In this document: piece after piece, positions 30,189 through 40,997 of the stretch | Numbering within the stretch: position 1 is the stretch's first letter | How the letters are laid out: each line of letters opens with the position of its first letter | Assembly (NCBI RefSeq): GCF_021728295.1 | Contig: NZ_JAKJXE010000007.1 | Span: 310,001-374,000, forward strand | Reading direction: 5' to 3' | DNA from: Pseudomonas petrae | Lineage (GTDB): Bacteria; Pseudomonadota; Gammaproteobacteria; Pseudomonadales; Pseudomonadaceae | Length of the DNA: 64,000 nt | The notes under the pieces: generated by a model | The model's input: the letters and a program-made list of their open reading frames with translations, nothing else | Database searches by the model: none | Told to the model about the DNA's origin: nothing | Translations under genes and position numbers: made by a program

Positions 30189-31085
30189 TTAACCTTCACC
30201 GTTCGCAGAACCGTTATCGGCATCTTTCGACGCCAGACGGCCGCGAAAATCAATCAGGCTGTCGACAATGGCAAACACCACCAGCAACGGATAGATCAGC
30301 TGCATGAACAGCAACAGCGTGACGTACAACCCCACCAGCCAGAACCGTGTCAGGCGCTTTGCAGCCACCAGACCGTGAATCAGGGCCAGGCCCGCGAACA
30401 TGAGCGGAACGCTGCACAACGGTGTCAGCATCGCCAGTTGAGGACCGAAGTTCGGCCCCACCAACATGCACACCAGCAGCACCAGCATCGGTGCCCGCGG
30501 GAGTTTCAGGCTGCGAAATTCGCGTCCGAAACCGCCCGGGTTATACAACAACGCCTGCCAGTAACGCCCAAGGAGCAGGCATACCACGCTGACGATCTGC
30601 AACAACGCTGCAATCAGGCCATTAAGGACGGGAGTAATCAGTGCCCCCAGACGCGCTCGCTCTTCTACCGACATCTGCTGGTAGACATCACCGAAGACGT
30701 GGGGCAAGAGCTTTTGCAGCTCTCCCGCCATGGCTTCGATGGGCTCGCGAAACACCGCGCCCAGAACCACTGCATACAACAATCCAACCGCCACGCTGAC
30801 CAGCAGCACGCGGACCCAGGACTCGCTGGCACGCAACACGGCGGCCAACCCCCAAGAACCCAGCAACACCATCAGGGTGCGAGGTTCACCGAAATACCAC
30901 CAGACCAAAGCCGGCAGTAGAGCCCAGGCAAGGACGCCCAGGGCGCCACTCATCCCGCGCCGCAGGAGCACAAGGCAACCTGCGGCAGCACTCAACCAGA
31001 ACAACAGCGGCAATGCCGCACATCCAACCACTACGAGAGTGGCCTGCATGCGGCCGCGCATGATGAATTCAGCCATGGCGCGCAT
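30189..31085 (-). CDS. DUF2232 (YybS-like) integral membrane protein
   Basis: This encodes 298 residues with about eight hydrophobic helices, for example [20 protein letters not shown] and [21 protein letters not shown] conserved polar segment ([16 protein letters not shown]) lies near residue 185. It corresponds to the predicted membrane protein that sits between rpsR and rplI throughout Pseudomonas (PA4933 in PAO1). Its function is unknown. Co-transcription with ribosomal genes suggests a growth-linked role but does not show one. An alternative ATG three codons downstream (31076) is equally plausible. Confidence 0.88.
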   Translation of the reverse strand: MRAMAEFIMRGRMQATLVVVGCAALPLLFWLSAAAGCLVLLRRGMSGALGVLAWALLPALVWWYFGEPRTLMVLLGSWGLAAVLRASESWVRVLLVSVAVGLLYAVVLGAVFREPIEAMAGELQKLLPHVFGDVYQQMSVEERARLGALITPVLNGLIAALLQIVSVVCLLLGRYWQALLYNPGGFGREFRSLKLPRAPMLVLLVCMLVGPNFGPQLAMLTPLCSVPLMFAGLALIHGLVAAKRLTRFWLVGLYVTLLLFMQLIYPLLVVFAIVDSLIDFRGRLASKDADNGSANGEG

Positions 31086-31123
31086 GCGATCTATCCCTTA
31101 CTGCGTTTGTCGACTACCTGGTC

Positions 31124-31354
31124 TCAGCGGCCGTGGCTGTCGGTGTAGGCCAACAGGGCCAGGAAGCGGGCGCGCTTGATAGCGGTAGCCAGCTGACGCT
31201 GATAACGAGCTTTGGTACCAGTAATGCGGCTAGGAACGATCTTGCCGGTTTCAGATACGTAGGCTTTCAGGGTGTTGAGATCTTTGTAATCGATCTCCTT
31301 CACATTTTCAGCTGTGAAGCGGCAGAATTTACGACGACGGAAGAAACGTGCCAT
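31124..31354 (-). CDS. rpsR: 30S ribosomal protein S18
   Basis: This encodes 76 residues, with [20 protein letters not shown] at the start and the S18 signature ([20 protein letters not shown], then [20 protein letters not shown]). It binds S6 and 16S rRNA in the platform. It lies 28 bp after rpsF. Confidence 0.98.
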   Translation of the reverse strand: MARFFRRRKFCRFTAENVKEIDYKDLNTLKAYVSETGKIVPSRITGTKARYQRQLATAIKRARFLALLAYTDSHGR

Positions 31355-31382
31355 GTAATGGGCTCCTCAAAAGGTCCGTGGA

Positions 31383-31805
31383 TTACTCGTCAGCGTTATC
31401 GCTGTTGTCGCTGTCATCACCATCGGCGCCATCGGCGTCGGAGTGCTCAGGACGGTCGCGACGCTCACGGCGCTCACTGCGGTTTTCTTCAGCCTTGAGC
31501 ATTTCGGACTGGCCAGTAACAGCTTCGTCGCGACGGATGACAAGGTTACGGATCACGGCATCGTTGTAACGGAAGTTGTCTTCCAGCTCGGCCAGAGCCT
31601 TGCCAGTGCACTCAACGTTCAGCATCACGTAGTGAGCCTTGTGAACATTGTTGATTGCATAGGCCAGTTGACGACGGCCCCAATCTTCCAGACGGTGGAT
31701 CTTGCCGCCGTCTTCTTCGATCAGCTTGGTGTAACGCTCTACCATGCCGCCGACTTGCTCGCTCTGGTCCGGGTGAACCAGAAAGATGATTTCGTAATGA
31801 CGCAT
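31383..31805 (-). CDS. rpsF: 30S ribosomal protein S6
   Basis: This encodes 140 residues. The conserved core is [18 protein letters not shown], then [20 protein letters not shown] and [14 protein letters not shown]. After it comes a tail of about 35 residues rich in Arg, then Asp/Ser/Asn, ending ADE. In many gamma-proteobacteria RimK adds glutamates to this C-terminus. AAGGAG precedes the ATG. The leader of about 115 nt is GC-paired just before the start and contains ACCCGTAAGGAGC. It could hold the S6:S18 autoregulatory site known in many bacteria, but this was not modelled. Confidence 0.98.
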   Translation of the reverse strand: MRHYEIIFLVHPDQSEQVGGMVERYTKLIEEDGGKIHRLEDWGRRQLAYAINNVHKAHYVMLNVECTGKALAELEDNFRYNDAVIRNLVIRRDEAVTGQSEMLKAEENRSERRERRDRPEHSDADGADGDDSDNSDNADE

Positions 31806-31923
31806 GAATGCTCCTTACGGGTTGTAGCCTGCCGCCAAAGCGGTCAGACAAGGAGTGAATAACACTGGTTTATCTTGCACAGGGACAGGCACATGAGCAC
31901 CTGCCATTACAGCAAGGGACGCG

Positions 31924-31952
31924 ATTGTAGAGAAGGGGTCGGAGAGGCGCAA
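31924..31952 (-). promoter_or_regulatory. Sigma-70 promoter of the rpsF operon
   Basis: On the minus strand, TTGCGC (-35) and TACAAT (-10) are separated by exactly 17 bp. The transcript would start about 110 nt upstream of rpsF, leaving room for a regulatory leader. Confidence 0.6.
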
Positions 31953-31983
31953 GGAGATTGGTGAATATTTGAACAATGGTGAT

Positions 31984-32045
31984 GAGCTACAAGCTACAAG
32001 CTGGAGCGTGGCCGGCTTGCAGCTTGAGGCTTGGAGCTTGCGGCT
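31984..32045. repeat. AGCTACAAGCT-type degenerate inverted repeat
   Basis: GAGCTACAAGCTACAAGCTG on the left and the approximate complement (CTTGCAGCTTGAGGCTTGGA, then GCTTGCGGCTC) on the right flank a short GC segment. It lies just past the rlmB stop and may double as its transcript end. It is unrelated to families A to C in this window. Confidence 0.55.
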
Positions 32046-32054
32046 CTTGACTGA

Positions 32055-32804
32055 CTACTTCTTGGCCGCGGCGCGCTGGCGCAGGGCTTCGAACAGGCAG
32101 ACGCCTGTCGCAACCGAAACGTTGAGGCTGCTAACGCTACCCGCCATTGGCAGGCGTACCAGATAGTCGCAGTGCTCGCGGGTCAGGCGGCGCATGCCCT
32201 TACCTTCGGCACCCATGATCAGGATGGTCGGGCCAGTCAGGTCCTGCTGGTACAACTCCTGCTCCGCCTCACCCGCAGTGCCGACGACCCAAAGGCCACG
32301 TTGCTGGAGTTTTTCCAGCGTTCGCGCCAGGTTGGTCACGGCTACGAGAGGAATGACCTCCGCCGCACCGCATGCCACTTTCCGCACGGTCGGCGTCAAG
32401 GTCGCGGACTTGTCCTTGGGCACGATCACCGCCAGAGCACCGGCCGCATCGGCAGTACGCAGGCAGGCGCCGAGGTTATGCGGGTCGGTCACGCCATCCA
32501 GAACCAGGATCAGCGGCGGGCCTTCGGTGCGGTCGAGCAGCTCGTCAAGCATAGCCTCGCCCCAGACCTGGCTCGGACTTACGTCCGCCACCACGCCCTG
32601 GTGAACACCTTCTACCCAGGCATCCATTTCGCGGCGCTCGGCTTGCCCCACCGAAACACGGTTCTGCGCGGCGAGCTCGATCAATACCTGAACCCGTGGA
32701 TCGCTGCGGCCTTCAGCCAGCCAGATCTGCTTGACCCGCTTCGGGTGATGACGCAACAGCGCCTCTACGGCATGAACACCGTAGATTTTTTCCAGCTGAC
32801 TCAT
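32055..32804 (-). CDS. rlmB: 23S rRNA (guanosine-2'-O-)-methyltransferase RlmB
   Basis: This encodes 249 residues of the SPOUT (SpoU) class. The substrate-binding N-terminal domain begins EKIYGVHAVEALLRHHPKRV. The knotted SAM-binding end has LVLDGVTDPHNLGACLRTAD, IMGAEGKGMRRL and PMAGSVSSLNVSVATGVCLF. It methylates G2251 of 23S rRNA. Its start overlaps the rnr stop by 4 bases, giving a conserved rnr-rlmB operon. Confidence 0.96.
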   Translation of the reverse strand: MSQLEKIYGVHAVEALLRHHPKRVKQIWLAEGRSDPRVQVLIELAAQNRVSVGQAERREMDAWVEGVHQGVVADVSPSQVWGEAMLDELLDRTEGPPLILVLDGVTDPHNLGACLRTADAAGALAVIVPKDKSATLTPTVRKVACGAAEVIPLVAVTNLARTLEKLQQRGLWVVGTAGEAEQELYQQDLTGPTILIMGAEGKGMRRLTREHCDYLVRLPMAGSVSSLNVSVATGVCLFEALRQRAAAKK

Positions 32805-35419
32805 GTCTTGGCCTTAGGTTTGCGCACACTGCCACTGCTTGCAGCAGGGGCGGAGCCCGATTTCGACGAACCCTTGCGATGCTTGCTGGCTTTACCGGAA
32901 GCGCCAGCGAGATCACTCCCCGACCTTCCCGACGATGCCTTGCTACCACCCTTGGCTTCGGTCAGCAGCGCTTTCTTCATTTCACGACTTTTGCGCACTT
33001 CTGCGTTCTTGGCAGCCGCGTCACCGGGCCGATAGGCCTCGGCAACAGGCTCTTTCGCGGTTCGGCGACCTGGCTTGGAAGCAGACGACGATTCCTTGGA
33101 ATCCTTGCCCTTCTCTGCCGCAGCAGGTTCGGACGTTCGACGCTTGCGGCCGATCGGCGCGCTGGTGGTCTTCTCGGACATTTCGAAGTCGATCTTGCGC
33201 TCGTCAAGATCAACGCGCATGACGCGCACTTCAACGGTGTCGCCCAGGCGGAAGCTGCGGCCTGTGCGCTCGCCGGCCAGACGATGGTGGACCGGATCGA
33301 AGTGGTAGTAGTCACCCGGCAATGCGGTGACGTGAACCAGGCCTTCGACGTAGATATCGGTCAGCTCGACGAACAGACCAAAGCCGGTAACAGCTGTGAT
33401 CACGCCCGGGAACGACTCGCCAACGCGGTCTTTCATGAACTCGCATTTCAGCCAGTTCGTGACGTCGCGGGTCGCCTCATCGGCACGGCGCTCGCTCATC
33501 GAACACTGCTCGCCCAACTGCTCAAGCATCGCTTCGTCGTACGGGTAAATGCGGGCCTTCGGAATAACCGGAGCACCGGCGCGGCGAACGTGCGGGGTTT
33601 CCTGCTTGGAGCGGATCACACTTCGGATCGCACGGTGAGTCAGCAAGTCCGGGTAGCGACGAATCGGCGAGGTGAAGTGGGTGTACGCCTCGTAATTCAA
33701 GCCGAAGTGGCCATGGTTATCGGAGCTGTAAACCGCCTGGCTCAACGACCGCAGCATGACGGTCTGGATCAGGTGGTAATCCGGGCGGTCCTTGATGGTT
33801 TCGAGCAGCGCCTGATAGTCCTTCGGCGTCGGGCCGTCTTTGCCCTTGTGCAGGGAAAGACCCAACTCGCCGAGGAAGGCACGCAGCTTTTCCAGTCGCT
33901 CAGGCGGCGGACCGTCGTGGACGCGGTACAGCGCAGGGATCTCGTGCTTCTTGAGAAACGCTGCAGTCGCCACGTTCGCCGCAAGCATGCACTCTTCAAT
34001 CAGCTTGTGCGCATCGTTGCGAGTGGTCGGACGGATCTCGGCGATCTTGCGCTCGGTACCGAAAATGATCCGGGTTTCCTGCGTTTCAAAATCAATGGCA
34101 CCACGAACATGCCGGGCGCCCAGCAGCACTTTGTACAGCGCATAAAGCTGTTTCAGGTGCGGCACGACGTCGCCATACTGCTCGCGCAGCTGCTTGGCTT
34201 CGGCGGCTTTCGGATGCTCCAGCATCGAGCTGACCTTGTTGTAGGTCAGACGGGCATGGGAGTGGATGACGGCTTCGTAGAAAACGTAGTCGGTCATCTC
34301 GCCGGTTTTGGAGATGGTCATCTCGCAGACCATCGCCAGACGATCAACCAGCGGATTCAGGGAGCACAGGCCGTTGGACAGCTGCTCAGGCAGCATCGGG
34401 ATCACGCGCTCGGGGAAATACACCGAGTTGCCGCGCACCTGAGACTCAGCGTCGAGCGCCGAACCGAGCTTCACATAGCTTGATACGTCGGCGATCGCCA
34501 CGTAGAGCTTCCAGCCGCCGGAGAACAAGCGCAGCTTGCCCGGCTTGGCTTCGCAGAAAACAGCATCGTCAAAGTCGCGGGCATCTTCACCGTCGATGGT
34601 GACGAATGGAAGATGACGCAGATCGACGCGATTTTCCTTGTCCTTCTCTTCGACTTCCGGCTTCAGCTTGGCGGCTTCTTTAAGCACCGCCTCGGGCCAG
34701 ACGTGAGGAATGTCGTAGGTACGCAGCGCGACATCGATCTCCATGCCGGGCGCCATGTAATTACCCACCACTTCAACTACGTCGCCTTGCGGCTGGAAAC
34801 GCGGGGTTGGCCAGTGGGTGATTTTCACCTCGACGAACTGACCGACCTTGGCGCCGTTGTTACGGCCCGGGGTGATCAGCACTTCTTGCTGGATTTTTGG
34901 GTTGTCCGGCTGGACGAAACCGATGCCGCTTTCTTCGAAATAGCGACCCACCACGGTTTCGTGCGCGCGGGAGATAACTTCGACGATCACGCCTTCGCGG
35001 CGACCGCGACGGTCCAGGCCCGAGACGCGCGCCAGGGCACGGTCACCGTCGAACACCAGACGCATTTGCGCAGGGCTCATGAACAGGTCGTCAGAGCCGT
35101 CATCCGGGACCAGGAAGCCGAAGCCGTCACGATGACCGCTGATGCGACCCAGGATGAGGTCCAGCTTGTCGACTGGCGCGTACGTGCCGCGGCGGGTGTA
35201 AATCAGTTGGGCGTCGCGCTCCATGGCACGGAGCCGACGTCGCAAGGCCTCGATCTGATCTTCAGTCGTCAGGCCAAACTCTTCCACCAACTGCTCACGG
35301 GCAGCGGGCGAACCGCGCTCGGAGAGGTGCGCCAGAATCAGCTCACGGCTAGGGATGGGGTTTTCGTATTTTTCCGCTTCACGAGCGGCCTCGGGATCGA
35401 GGGACTGCCAATCGGCCAT
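32801..35419 (-). CDS. rnr: Ribonuclease R
   Basis: This encodes 872 residues. In order: an N-terminal helix-turn-helix (residues 20-90), cold-shock domains, the RNB catalytic domain with the Asp cluster TIDGEDARDFDDAVFCE near residue 275, and an S1 domain (ESFPGVITAVTGFGLFVELT). A long basic, Ser/Gly/Lys-rich tail covers the last 110 residues or so. It is a 3'-5' exonuclease for structured RNA, rRNA quality control and trans-translation. The start MADWQSLDPEAA is the normal family start. It is divergent from the tRNA-Leu genes. Confidence 0.97.
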   Translation of the reverse strand: MADWQSLDPEAAREAEKYENPIPSRELILAHLSERGSPAAREQLVEEFGLTTEDQIEALRRRLRAMERDAQLIYTRRGTYAPVDKLDLILGRISGHRDGFGFLVPDDGSDDLFMSPAQMRLVFDGDRALARVSGLDRRGRREGVIVEVISRAHETVVGRYFEESGIGFVQPDNPKIQQEVLITPGRNNGAKVGQFVEVKITHWPTPRFQPQGDVVEVVGNYMAPGMEIDVALRTYDIPHVWPEAVLKEAAKLKPEVEEKDKENRVDLRHLPFVTIDGEDARDFDDAVFCEAKPGKLRLFSGGWKLYVAIADVSSYVKLGSALDAESQVRGNSVYFPERVIPMLPEQLSNGLCSLNPLVDRLAMVCEMTISKTGEMTDYVFYEAVIHSHARLTYNKVSSMLEHPKAAEAKQLREQYGDVVPHLKQLYALYKVLLGARHVRGAIDFETQETRIIFGTERKIAEIRPTTRNDAHKLIEECMLAANVATAAFLKKHEIPALYRVHDGPPPERLEKLRAFLGELGLSLHKGKDGPTPKDYQALLETIKDRPDYHLIQTVMLRSLSQAVYSSDNHGHFGLNYEAYTHFTSPIRRYPDLLTHRAIRSVIRSKQETPHVRRAGAPVIPKARIYPYDEAMLEQLGEQCSMSERRADEATRDVTNWLKCEFMKDRVGESFPGVITAVTGFGLFVELTDIYVEGLVHVTALPGDYYHFDPVHHRLAGERTGRSFRLGDTVEVRVMRVDLDERKIDFEMSEKTTSAPIGRKRRTSEPAAAEKGKDSKESSSASKPGRRTAKEPVAEAYRPGDAAAKNAEVRKSREMKKALLTEAKGGSKASSGRSGSDLAGASGKASKHRKGSSKSGSAPAASSGSVRKPKAKT

Positions 35420-35532
35420 TAGAATGAATTCACCTTATCTGTATGTAATTAGTTTGGCATATACCAGATTGAAACGCGAAGACAGCGTTTGCTGGGACTT
35501 TTCGCTATTTCAAATTATTTTTGCACGGGGGC

Positions 35533-35561
35533 TTTACAGCCTTCAATCTCCTCCGTAAGAT
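35533..35561 (+). promoter_or_regulatory. Promoter of the first tRNA-Leu
   Basis: TTTACA (35533-35538), 17 bp, TAAGAT (35556-35561), followed by the GC-rich discriminator GCGCCCC that is typical of stringently controlled stable-RNA promoters. Transcription would start near 35568, about 65 nt before the mature tRNA. Confidence 0.65.
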
Positions 35562-35632
35562 GCGCCCCACAACGACGGCACTGCCTAGTTGTAGTTGAAA
35601 TCGAACGAAATATCGAATGAAATCAACGAACT

Positions 35633-35719
35633 GCCCAGATGGTGAAATTGGTAGACACGCCAGCTTCAGGTGCTGGTGACCGCAAGGTCGTGGAAGTTCG
35701 AGTCTTCTTCTGGGCACCA
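35633..35719 (+). tRNA. tRNA-Leu(CAG), copy 1
   Basis: This is an 87-nt class II tRNA with CCA encoded. The acceptor stem GCCCAGA pairs with TCTGGGC. The anticodon stem CCAGC/GCTGG encloses loop TTCAGGT, giving anticodon CAG (codon CUG). The long variable arm is GACCGCAAGGTC. It reads CUG, the dominant leucine codon of this GC-rich genome. Confidence 0.98.
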
Positions 35720-35727
35720 ATTCAACG

Positions 35728-35750
35728 AAACCGAGCTTAGGCTCGGTTTT
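35728..35750 (+). terminator. Terminator after tRNA-Leu copy 1
   Basis: ACCGAGC-TTAG-GCTCGGT stem followed by TTTTGTGCATTTT on the plus strand, 8 bp past the tRNA 3' end. Confidence 0.85.
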
Positions 35751-35913
35751 GTGCATTTTGCGGTTTGAAAAGTCAAGCCTGGCAAAACAGCCCTCAGCGT
35801 AGATCACTTCACCTGCCCTGTCCCTCGCTGCAAATGAATCATCCCGCCGCCTCTCCAACAAATTCAAAAATTCAGTTGCACTCCCGCGAAAAATCTAATT
35901 AAATCAGCGCCAT

Positions 35914-36000
35914 GCCCAGATGGTGAAATTGGTAGACACGCCAGCTTCAGGTGCTGGTGACCGCAAGGTCGTGGAAGTTCGAGTCTTCTTCTGGGCACCA
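35914..36000 (+). tRNA. tRNA-Leu(CAG), copy 2
   Basis: Its 87-nt sequence is identical to the copy at 35633-35719, including the encoded CCA. The spacer of 194 bp contains the terminator of copy 1, so this copy probably has its own promoter. A weak candidate is TTGCAC (35876-35881), 18 bp, TAAATC (35900-35905). The sequence 35751-35870 shows nothing else recognisable. Confidence 0.98.
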
Positions 36001-36007
36001 AACAAAC

Positions 36008-36032
36008 AAAACCGAGCCAAGTGCTCGGTTTT
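36008..36032. terminator. Bidirectional terminator between tRNA-Leu copy 2 and the chemotaxis gene
   Basis: AAAACCGAGC and GCTCGGTTTT pair around a 5-base loop, giving a T-run in both directions. A second stem (CTGGGGG/CCCCCAG, 36040-36063) next to it would serve the minus-strand chemoreceptor gene. Confidence 0.85.
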
Positions 36033-36075
36033 GTGCTTTCTGGGGGTCTGCCATTCCCCCCAGTCGCGCGCACAG

Positions 36076-38010
36076 CTACGCCCGGAACTGCCCCAGACTG
36101 GCCTTGAGTTGCGCAGCAAGCCTGTCCAGTGTTTTGCCGCTGGCGGTCGTTTCCACCACGGCTTGCGCAGCCTTCTCGGCTTGGGCATGAATAACCTCTA
36201 CCCGCCCCCGCACCGCTTGCGCGCCCTGAGCCTGATGCTCTGCCGCCCGAGTCGCCAGACCGATCGCCGCATGAACCTGCTCGACAGATACCTGCACCGA
36301 CTGCTGCAGCCGCGCGCTGTCCTTCAACACCGCAAGCCCTTCCTTAGCCTGACGCCCGGCAACACCAATCGTTGCCACTGCTTCGCGCGCCCCGGACTGC
36401 AGCTTGGCGATATGTTCCTGAATGTCGCCCGTCGAGCTTTGCGTCTTGCTTGCCAACGCGCGCACCTCATCGGCGACAACGGCGAAACCTCGACCGGTCT
36501 CGCCCGCGCGCGCTGCTTCAATGGCAGCGTTGAGGGCAAGCAGGTTGGTTTGCTCGGCGATGCCATGGATCACTTCCAGCACCACTTCAATCTGCTGGCT
36601 TTGCTGCGCCAGCCGCTCGATGACCTGGGCACCGGTCTCCACCTGCCCGGCGAGCGCCTCGATCAAGCTGCCCACCTGATTGGACGTGCGTGTGTTTTCA
36701 TCGGTTGCCTGGCGAATGTCCACCACCTGCCGCAATGCTGCCTGCATCGCTTGGCTCTCGGCCTGCGCCTCGTCCGCCATCTGCGCCAGCGCTTGAAGGC
36801 TGGCAGCCACCTCATCGCGCTGCAACTCGGCCGCAGCGCCGGCACCCGCATTGCGCTTGCTCATGGCGCCAATCTCGACGCCAGTCTGCTGCGCCACATC
36901 GCCGGCCTCTCGAACGATCGGCTGCAACTTGTCGACAAAGCGGTTCACGGCCGCAGCCATGTCGCCTATTTCATCGTTGCTGTTGAGTTTGACGCGCTTG
37001 GTCAGATCGCCTTCGCCTGCCGCCAGATCATCCAGCGCACGATTGAGCAGTTGCAAGCGAAGCACGACACGGCGCCCCAGCACAATGGCCAACACCACCA
37101 GCACCCCGAGCCCCACCAGAGACAGCCCTACGCCGATTCTCCAGCGCAGCGTGGTCGCAGCCTCCTGCACAGCGGAGCTGGTATTGGTTGCCATCGCGGT
37201 GGCCGACGATTGCGCCGTTTGCAGACGCGAGCGCAACGCGGCAGAGCTCTCGGCCGCAGCGCCGCCAAGACTTTCCGAGACCAACTGATCGCTGCTGCCG
37301 ATTAACGCAATGAAGCGCTTGTCCAGCGCCACCAGATTCTCTTCTACCGAAGTGGTCGAGACGCCCATGCGGACTTTGCCGATCTCGACGCCGTTGGGGC
37401 TGATCGATGCTTCGACGTAATACACCGAAGGGTCTTTCTGCGCCGCGTTCAGGACCTTGTCCATGGCGCGCTCGCCCTCACCTTTCGCCAGCAGGGCCTT
37501 GATCGATTCGTTCTCGCGGTTGAGGTAACGCGTCAGGTGCTCGCCCTGAGCATCGTCGTAGACCACGAACAGCACGTTCGGATTGCGTTGCGCACGGCGC
37601 GCGAACTCCGACAGCGTCGGCGTATCGCCATCCCACATCGCCCGCGGTGCGACAGCAGCCAACAGCTCGGCCATGTCCGTCGCTGAATCCTGAAGGTCTT
37701 TCTCCAGCGTCGCACGCAGTTGCTTCTGTTCATCTTTCAGACGCGTCGACAGGCCGGCGCTCAGGCGCTGACGTGTATTTTGCGAAAGACTGTCCAAGCT
37801 GGACGTTACATCACGGCTCGCCTGTTCCAGTTCGCCGGTCAAGTGTTGCGAATCTACACTCAGGCGCGCCGCCAGCTCAGCTTCGAGCGCAGTGACGGTG
37901 CTCCGAGTGAGGGCGACGGCAACCAGCACCTGCACCAGAAGGGCGATACCAAGAGCAATGAATACAGGCCGCAGCAAGCGGCTGCGCAAAAGAGAAGTAA
38001 CGGCCGACAC
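36076..38010 (-). CDS. Methyl-accepting chemotaxis protein
   Basis: This encodes 644 residues. TM1 is near residue 12 ([20 protein letters not shown]), followed by a periplasmic region of about 270 residues and TM2 ([19 protein letters not shown]). HAMP follows ([20 protein letters not shown]), then a coiled-coil signalling domain with the hairpin tip [16 protein letters not shown]. No C-terminal methylation-enzyme-docking pentapeptide is present. The ligand is not predictable. The frame is open to 38130, but GTG 38010 ([15 protein letters not shown]) has a purine-rich stretch upstream and starts just before TM1. Confidence 0.9.
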   Translation of the reverse strand: MSAVTSLLRSRLLRPVFIALGIALLVQVLVAVALTRSTVTALEAELAARLSVDSQHLTGELEQASRDVTSSLDSLSQNTRQRLSAGLSTRLKDEQKQLRATLEKDLQDSATDMAELLAAVAPRAMWDGDTPTLSEFARRAQRNPNVLFVVYDDAQGEHLTRYLNRENESIKALLAKGEGERAMDKVLNAAQKDPSVYYVEASISPNGVEIGKVRMGVSTTSVEENLVALDKRFIALIGSSDQLVSESLGGAAAESSAALRSRLQTAQSSATAMATNTSSAVQEAATTLRWRIGVGLSLVGLGVLVVLAIVLGRRVVLRLQLLNRALDDLAAGEGDLTKRVKLNSNDEIGDMAAAVNRFVDKLQPIVREAGDVAQQTGVEIGAMSKRNAGAGAAAELQRDEVAASLQALAQMADEAQAESQAMQAALRQVVDIRQATDENTRTSNQVGSLIEALAGQVETGAQVIERLAQQSQQIEVVLEVIHGIAEQTNLLALNAAIEAARAGETGRGFAVVADEVRALASKTQSSTGDIQEHIAKLQSGAREAVATIGVAGRQAKEGLAVLKDSARLQQSVQVSVEQVHAAIGLATRAAEHQAQGAQAVRGRVEVIHAQAEKAAQAVVETTASGKTLDRLAAQLKASLGQFRA

Positions 38011-38123
38011 AGGAGATCCCCCACAACACACGCCATTAAAATGATGGCATCGCGTAATACGTGGAATCACAGCAAGGGTCGTGCCGCAGTGGTGGGTTTG
38101 ATTGGAGGTGAGAGCCAACAGGC

Positions 38124-38152
38124 AAAACAAAGGGCCGCCGAGGCGACCCTTT
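38124..38152 (-). terminator. Terminator of purA
   Basis: AAAGGGCCGCC and GGCGACCCTTT pair with one G-U. The minus strand continues TTGTTTTG. It starts 21 bp after the purA stop. Confidence 0.75.
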
Positions 38153-38172
38153 GTTTTGGTTTCAACGACTTA

Positions 38173-39519
<1,347 letters not shown>

Positions 39520-40707
39520 TCAAGAGGCCAGCGGCATTACCTGCCAACGCTCGCCCTGCTGAATCAATTGCCGATCGCAGTCGGCGTCTTGCGCCGCTGA
39601 AACCGGTTGGCCTGGCAACGCCTGAACCACGCGCTGACCTTCAGCGCGCAGCTGACAGACCTTTTGCCACAGCGCCGCATCAGTGCTGTCCGGCATCCAG
39701 ATACCGCCAGACGGTAGCTCGATCTGCGCCTGACCGCGTGTCACCAGGGTTTTCAAATCGGTGGAAAATCCCGTTGCCGGGCGGGCACGACCGAAGTCGG
39801 CACCAATGTCATCGTACCGACCGCCCTGGGCGATCGATTGGCCAACACCGGGGACGAACACCGCAAACACCACACCGGTGTGGTAGTGGTAGCCGCGCAA
39901 TTCGCCGAGGTCAAAGTACAACGGTAGCTCAGGAAACCGCGCCGACAGACGTTCGGCGATCTCCTGCAGATCATCCAGCGCTTCAATGACCGGCGCCGGC
40001 GCATTCGCCAGACGGTCGCGCGCCTGTGCCAACACGCTACGGTCACCACACAGATCCACCAGCGCGCGCAGCATGCTGGACACATCGGCCGGCAGCCCTT
40101 CGGTCAACGCAATGACCTCGTCGATGGCTTTGCGCTGGAGTGCATCAAACAGCTGTTGCTCGACTTCGCCGGATAACCCGGCGGCACGGGCAAGACCGCG
40201 GTAAATCCCGACGTGTCCCAGGTCCATATGGACGTCCGGCACATCAGCCAGTTGCAGCATCGCCAGCATGAGGCTGATGACTTCGACGTCACTGCTCGGG
40301 CTCGCATCGCCGTACAGCTCGGCGCCCAGCTGGATCGGGCTGCGCGAGGACGACAATGCACGTGGCTGGGCATGCAGCACGCTGCCAGCGTAGCAGAGAC
40401 GGCTTGGGCCTTCGCGACGCAGGGTGTGGGCATCGATGCGGGCGACCTGCGGCGTGATATCCGCGCGAAAACCCATCTGCCGACCTGATTGCGGGTCGAC
40501 CACTTTGAAGGTGCGCAAATCCAGATCCTGGCCCGCACCGGTGAGCAGCGATTCGAGGTATTCGATGTGCGGGGTCACGACAAACTCGTAGCCCCAGCTC
40601 TGAAACAGATCCAGCACCTGACGACGCGCGACTTCAATGCGCGCAGCTTCCGGCGGCAGTACTTCTTCGATGCCATCCGGCAGCAGCCAGCGGTCAACCG
40701 TTGCCAT
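39520..40707 (-). CDS. hisZ: ATP phosphoribosyltransferase regulatory subunit HisZ
   Basis: This 395-residue HisRS paralogue keeps the class II synthetase core ([20 protein letters not shown], then [32 protein letters not shown]). It lacks the anticodon-binding C-terminal domain of HisRS and has a short C-terminus instead. It activates the short-form HisG, which is encoded elsewhere. Location upstream of purA is standard in Pseudomonas. Confidence 0.94.
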   Translation of the reverse strand: MATVDRWLLPDGIEEVLPPEAARIEVARRQVLDLFQSWGYEFVVTPHIEYLESLLTGAGQDLDLRTFKVVDPQSGRQMGFRADITPQVARIDAHTLRREGPSRLCYAGSVLHAQPRALSSSRSPIQLGAELYGDASPSSDVEVISLMLAMLQLADVPDVHMDLGHVGIYRGLARAAGLSGEVEQQLFDALQRKAIDEVIALTEGLPADVSSMLRALVDLCGDRSVLAQARDRLANAPAPVIEALDDLQEIAERLSARFPELPLYFDLGELRGYHYHTGVVFAVFVPGVGQSIAQGGRYDDIGADFGRARPATGFSTDLKTLVTRGQAQIELPSGGIWMPDSTDAALWQKVCQLRAEGQRVVQALPGQPVSAAQDADCDRQLIQQGERWQVMPLAS

Positions 40708-40890
40708 TACGCCTTTCCCCTATGATCCGGGCGGCCGGCCCTTGGGCAAGCCTTGAGTGAAGCAGACAGCATTCTGCGGACGCAGGGCAAGGAAAGCTCG
40801 CCTGCCTAATGCGCCGCAATTGCGTGAACACCGTCCTCGAAAAAACTGCCGCTCACGGAATACGTCACGGCCAATCAATCGTGCAGACGC

Positions 40891-40914
40891 AAAAAAGCCG
40901 GGAATTTCCCGGCT
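40891..40914 (-). terminator. Terminator of the hfq-hflXKC operon
   Basis: AGCCGGGA-ATT-TCCCGGCT with a run of six T on the minus strand. A second imperfect hairpin (GATCACCCCGACGGGC / GCCCGGCGGAGTGATC, about 40942-40982) lies between it and hflC. The small DUF2065 gene often found here is absent; 40708-40890 shows no gene and holds the hisZ promoter region. Confidence 0.85.
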
Positions 40915-40997
40915 GCCGCATCATACACACGTTTTGTCGCGCGATCACCCCGACGGGCAGTTTTGCCGCCCGGCGGAGTGATCAAGTGCTGATGCGA

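Noticed and set aside
31806..31923. S6:S18-binding leader RNA
   Set aside because: Leader length and a paired segment near ACCCGTAAGGAG fit, but I could not verify the conserved fold by eye, so it is only mentioned under rpsF.
32879..34483. Plus-strand ORF of 534 codons inside rnr
   Set aside because: Antisense shadow of rnr; no domain and no RBS.
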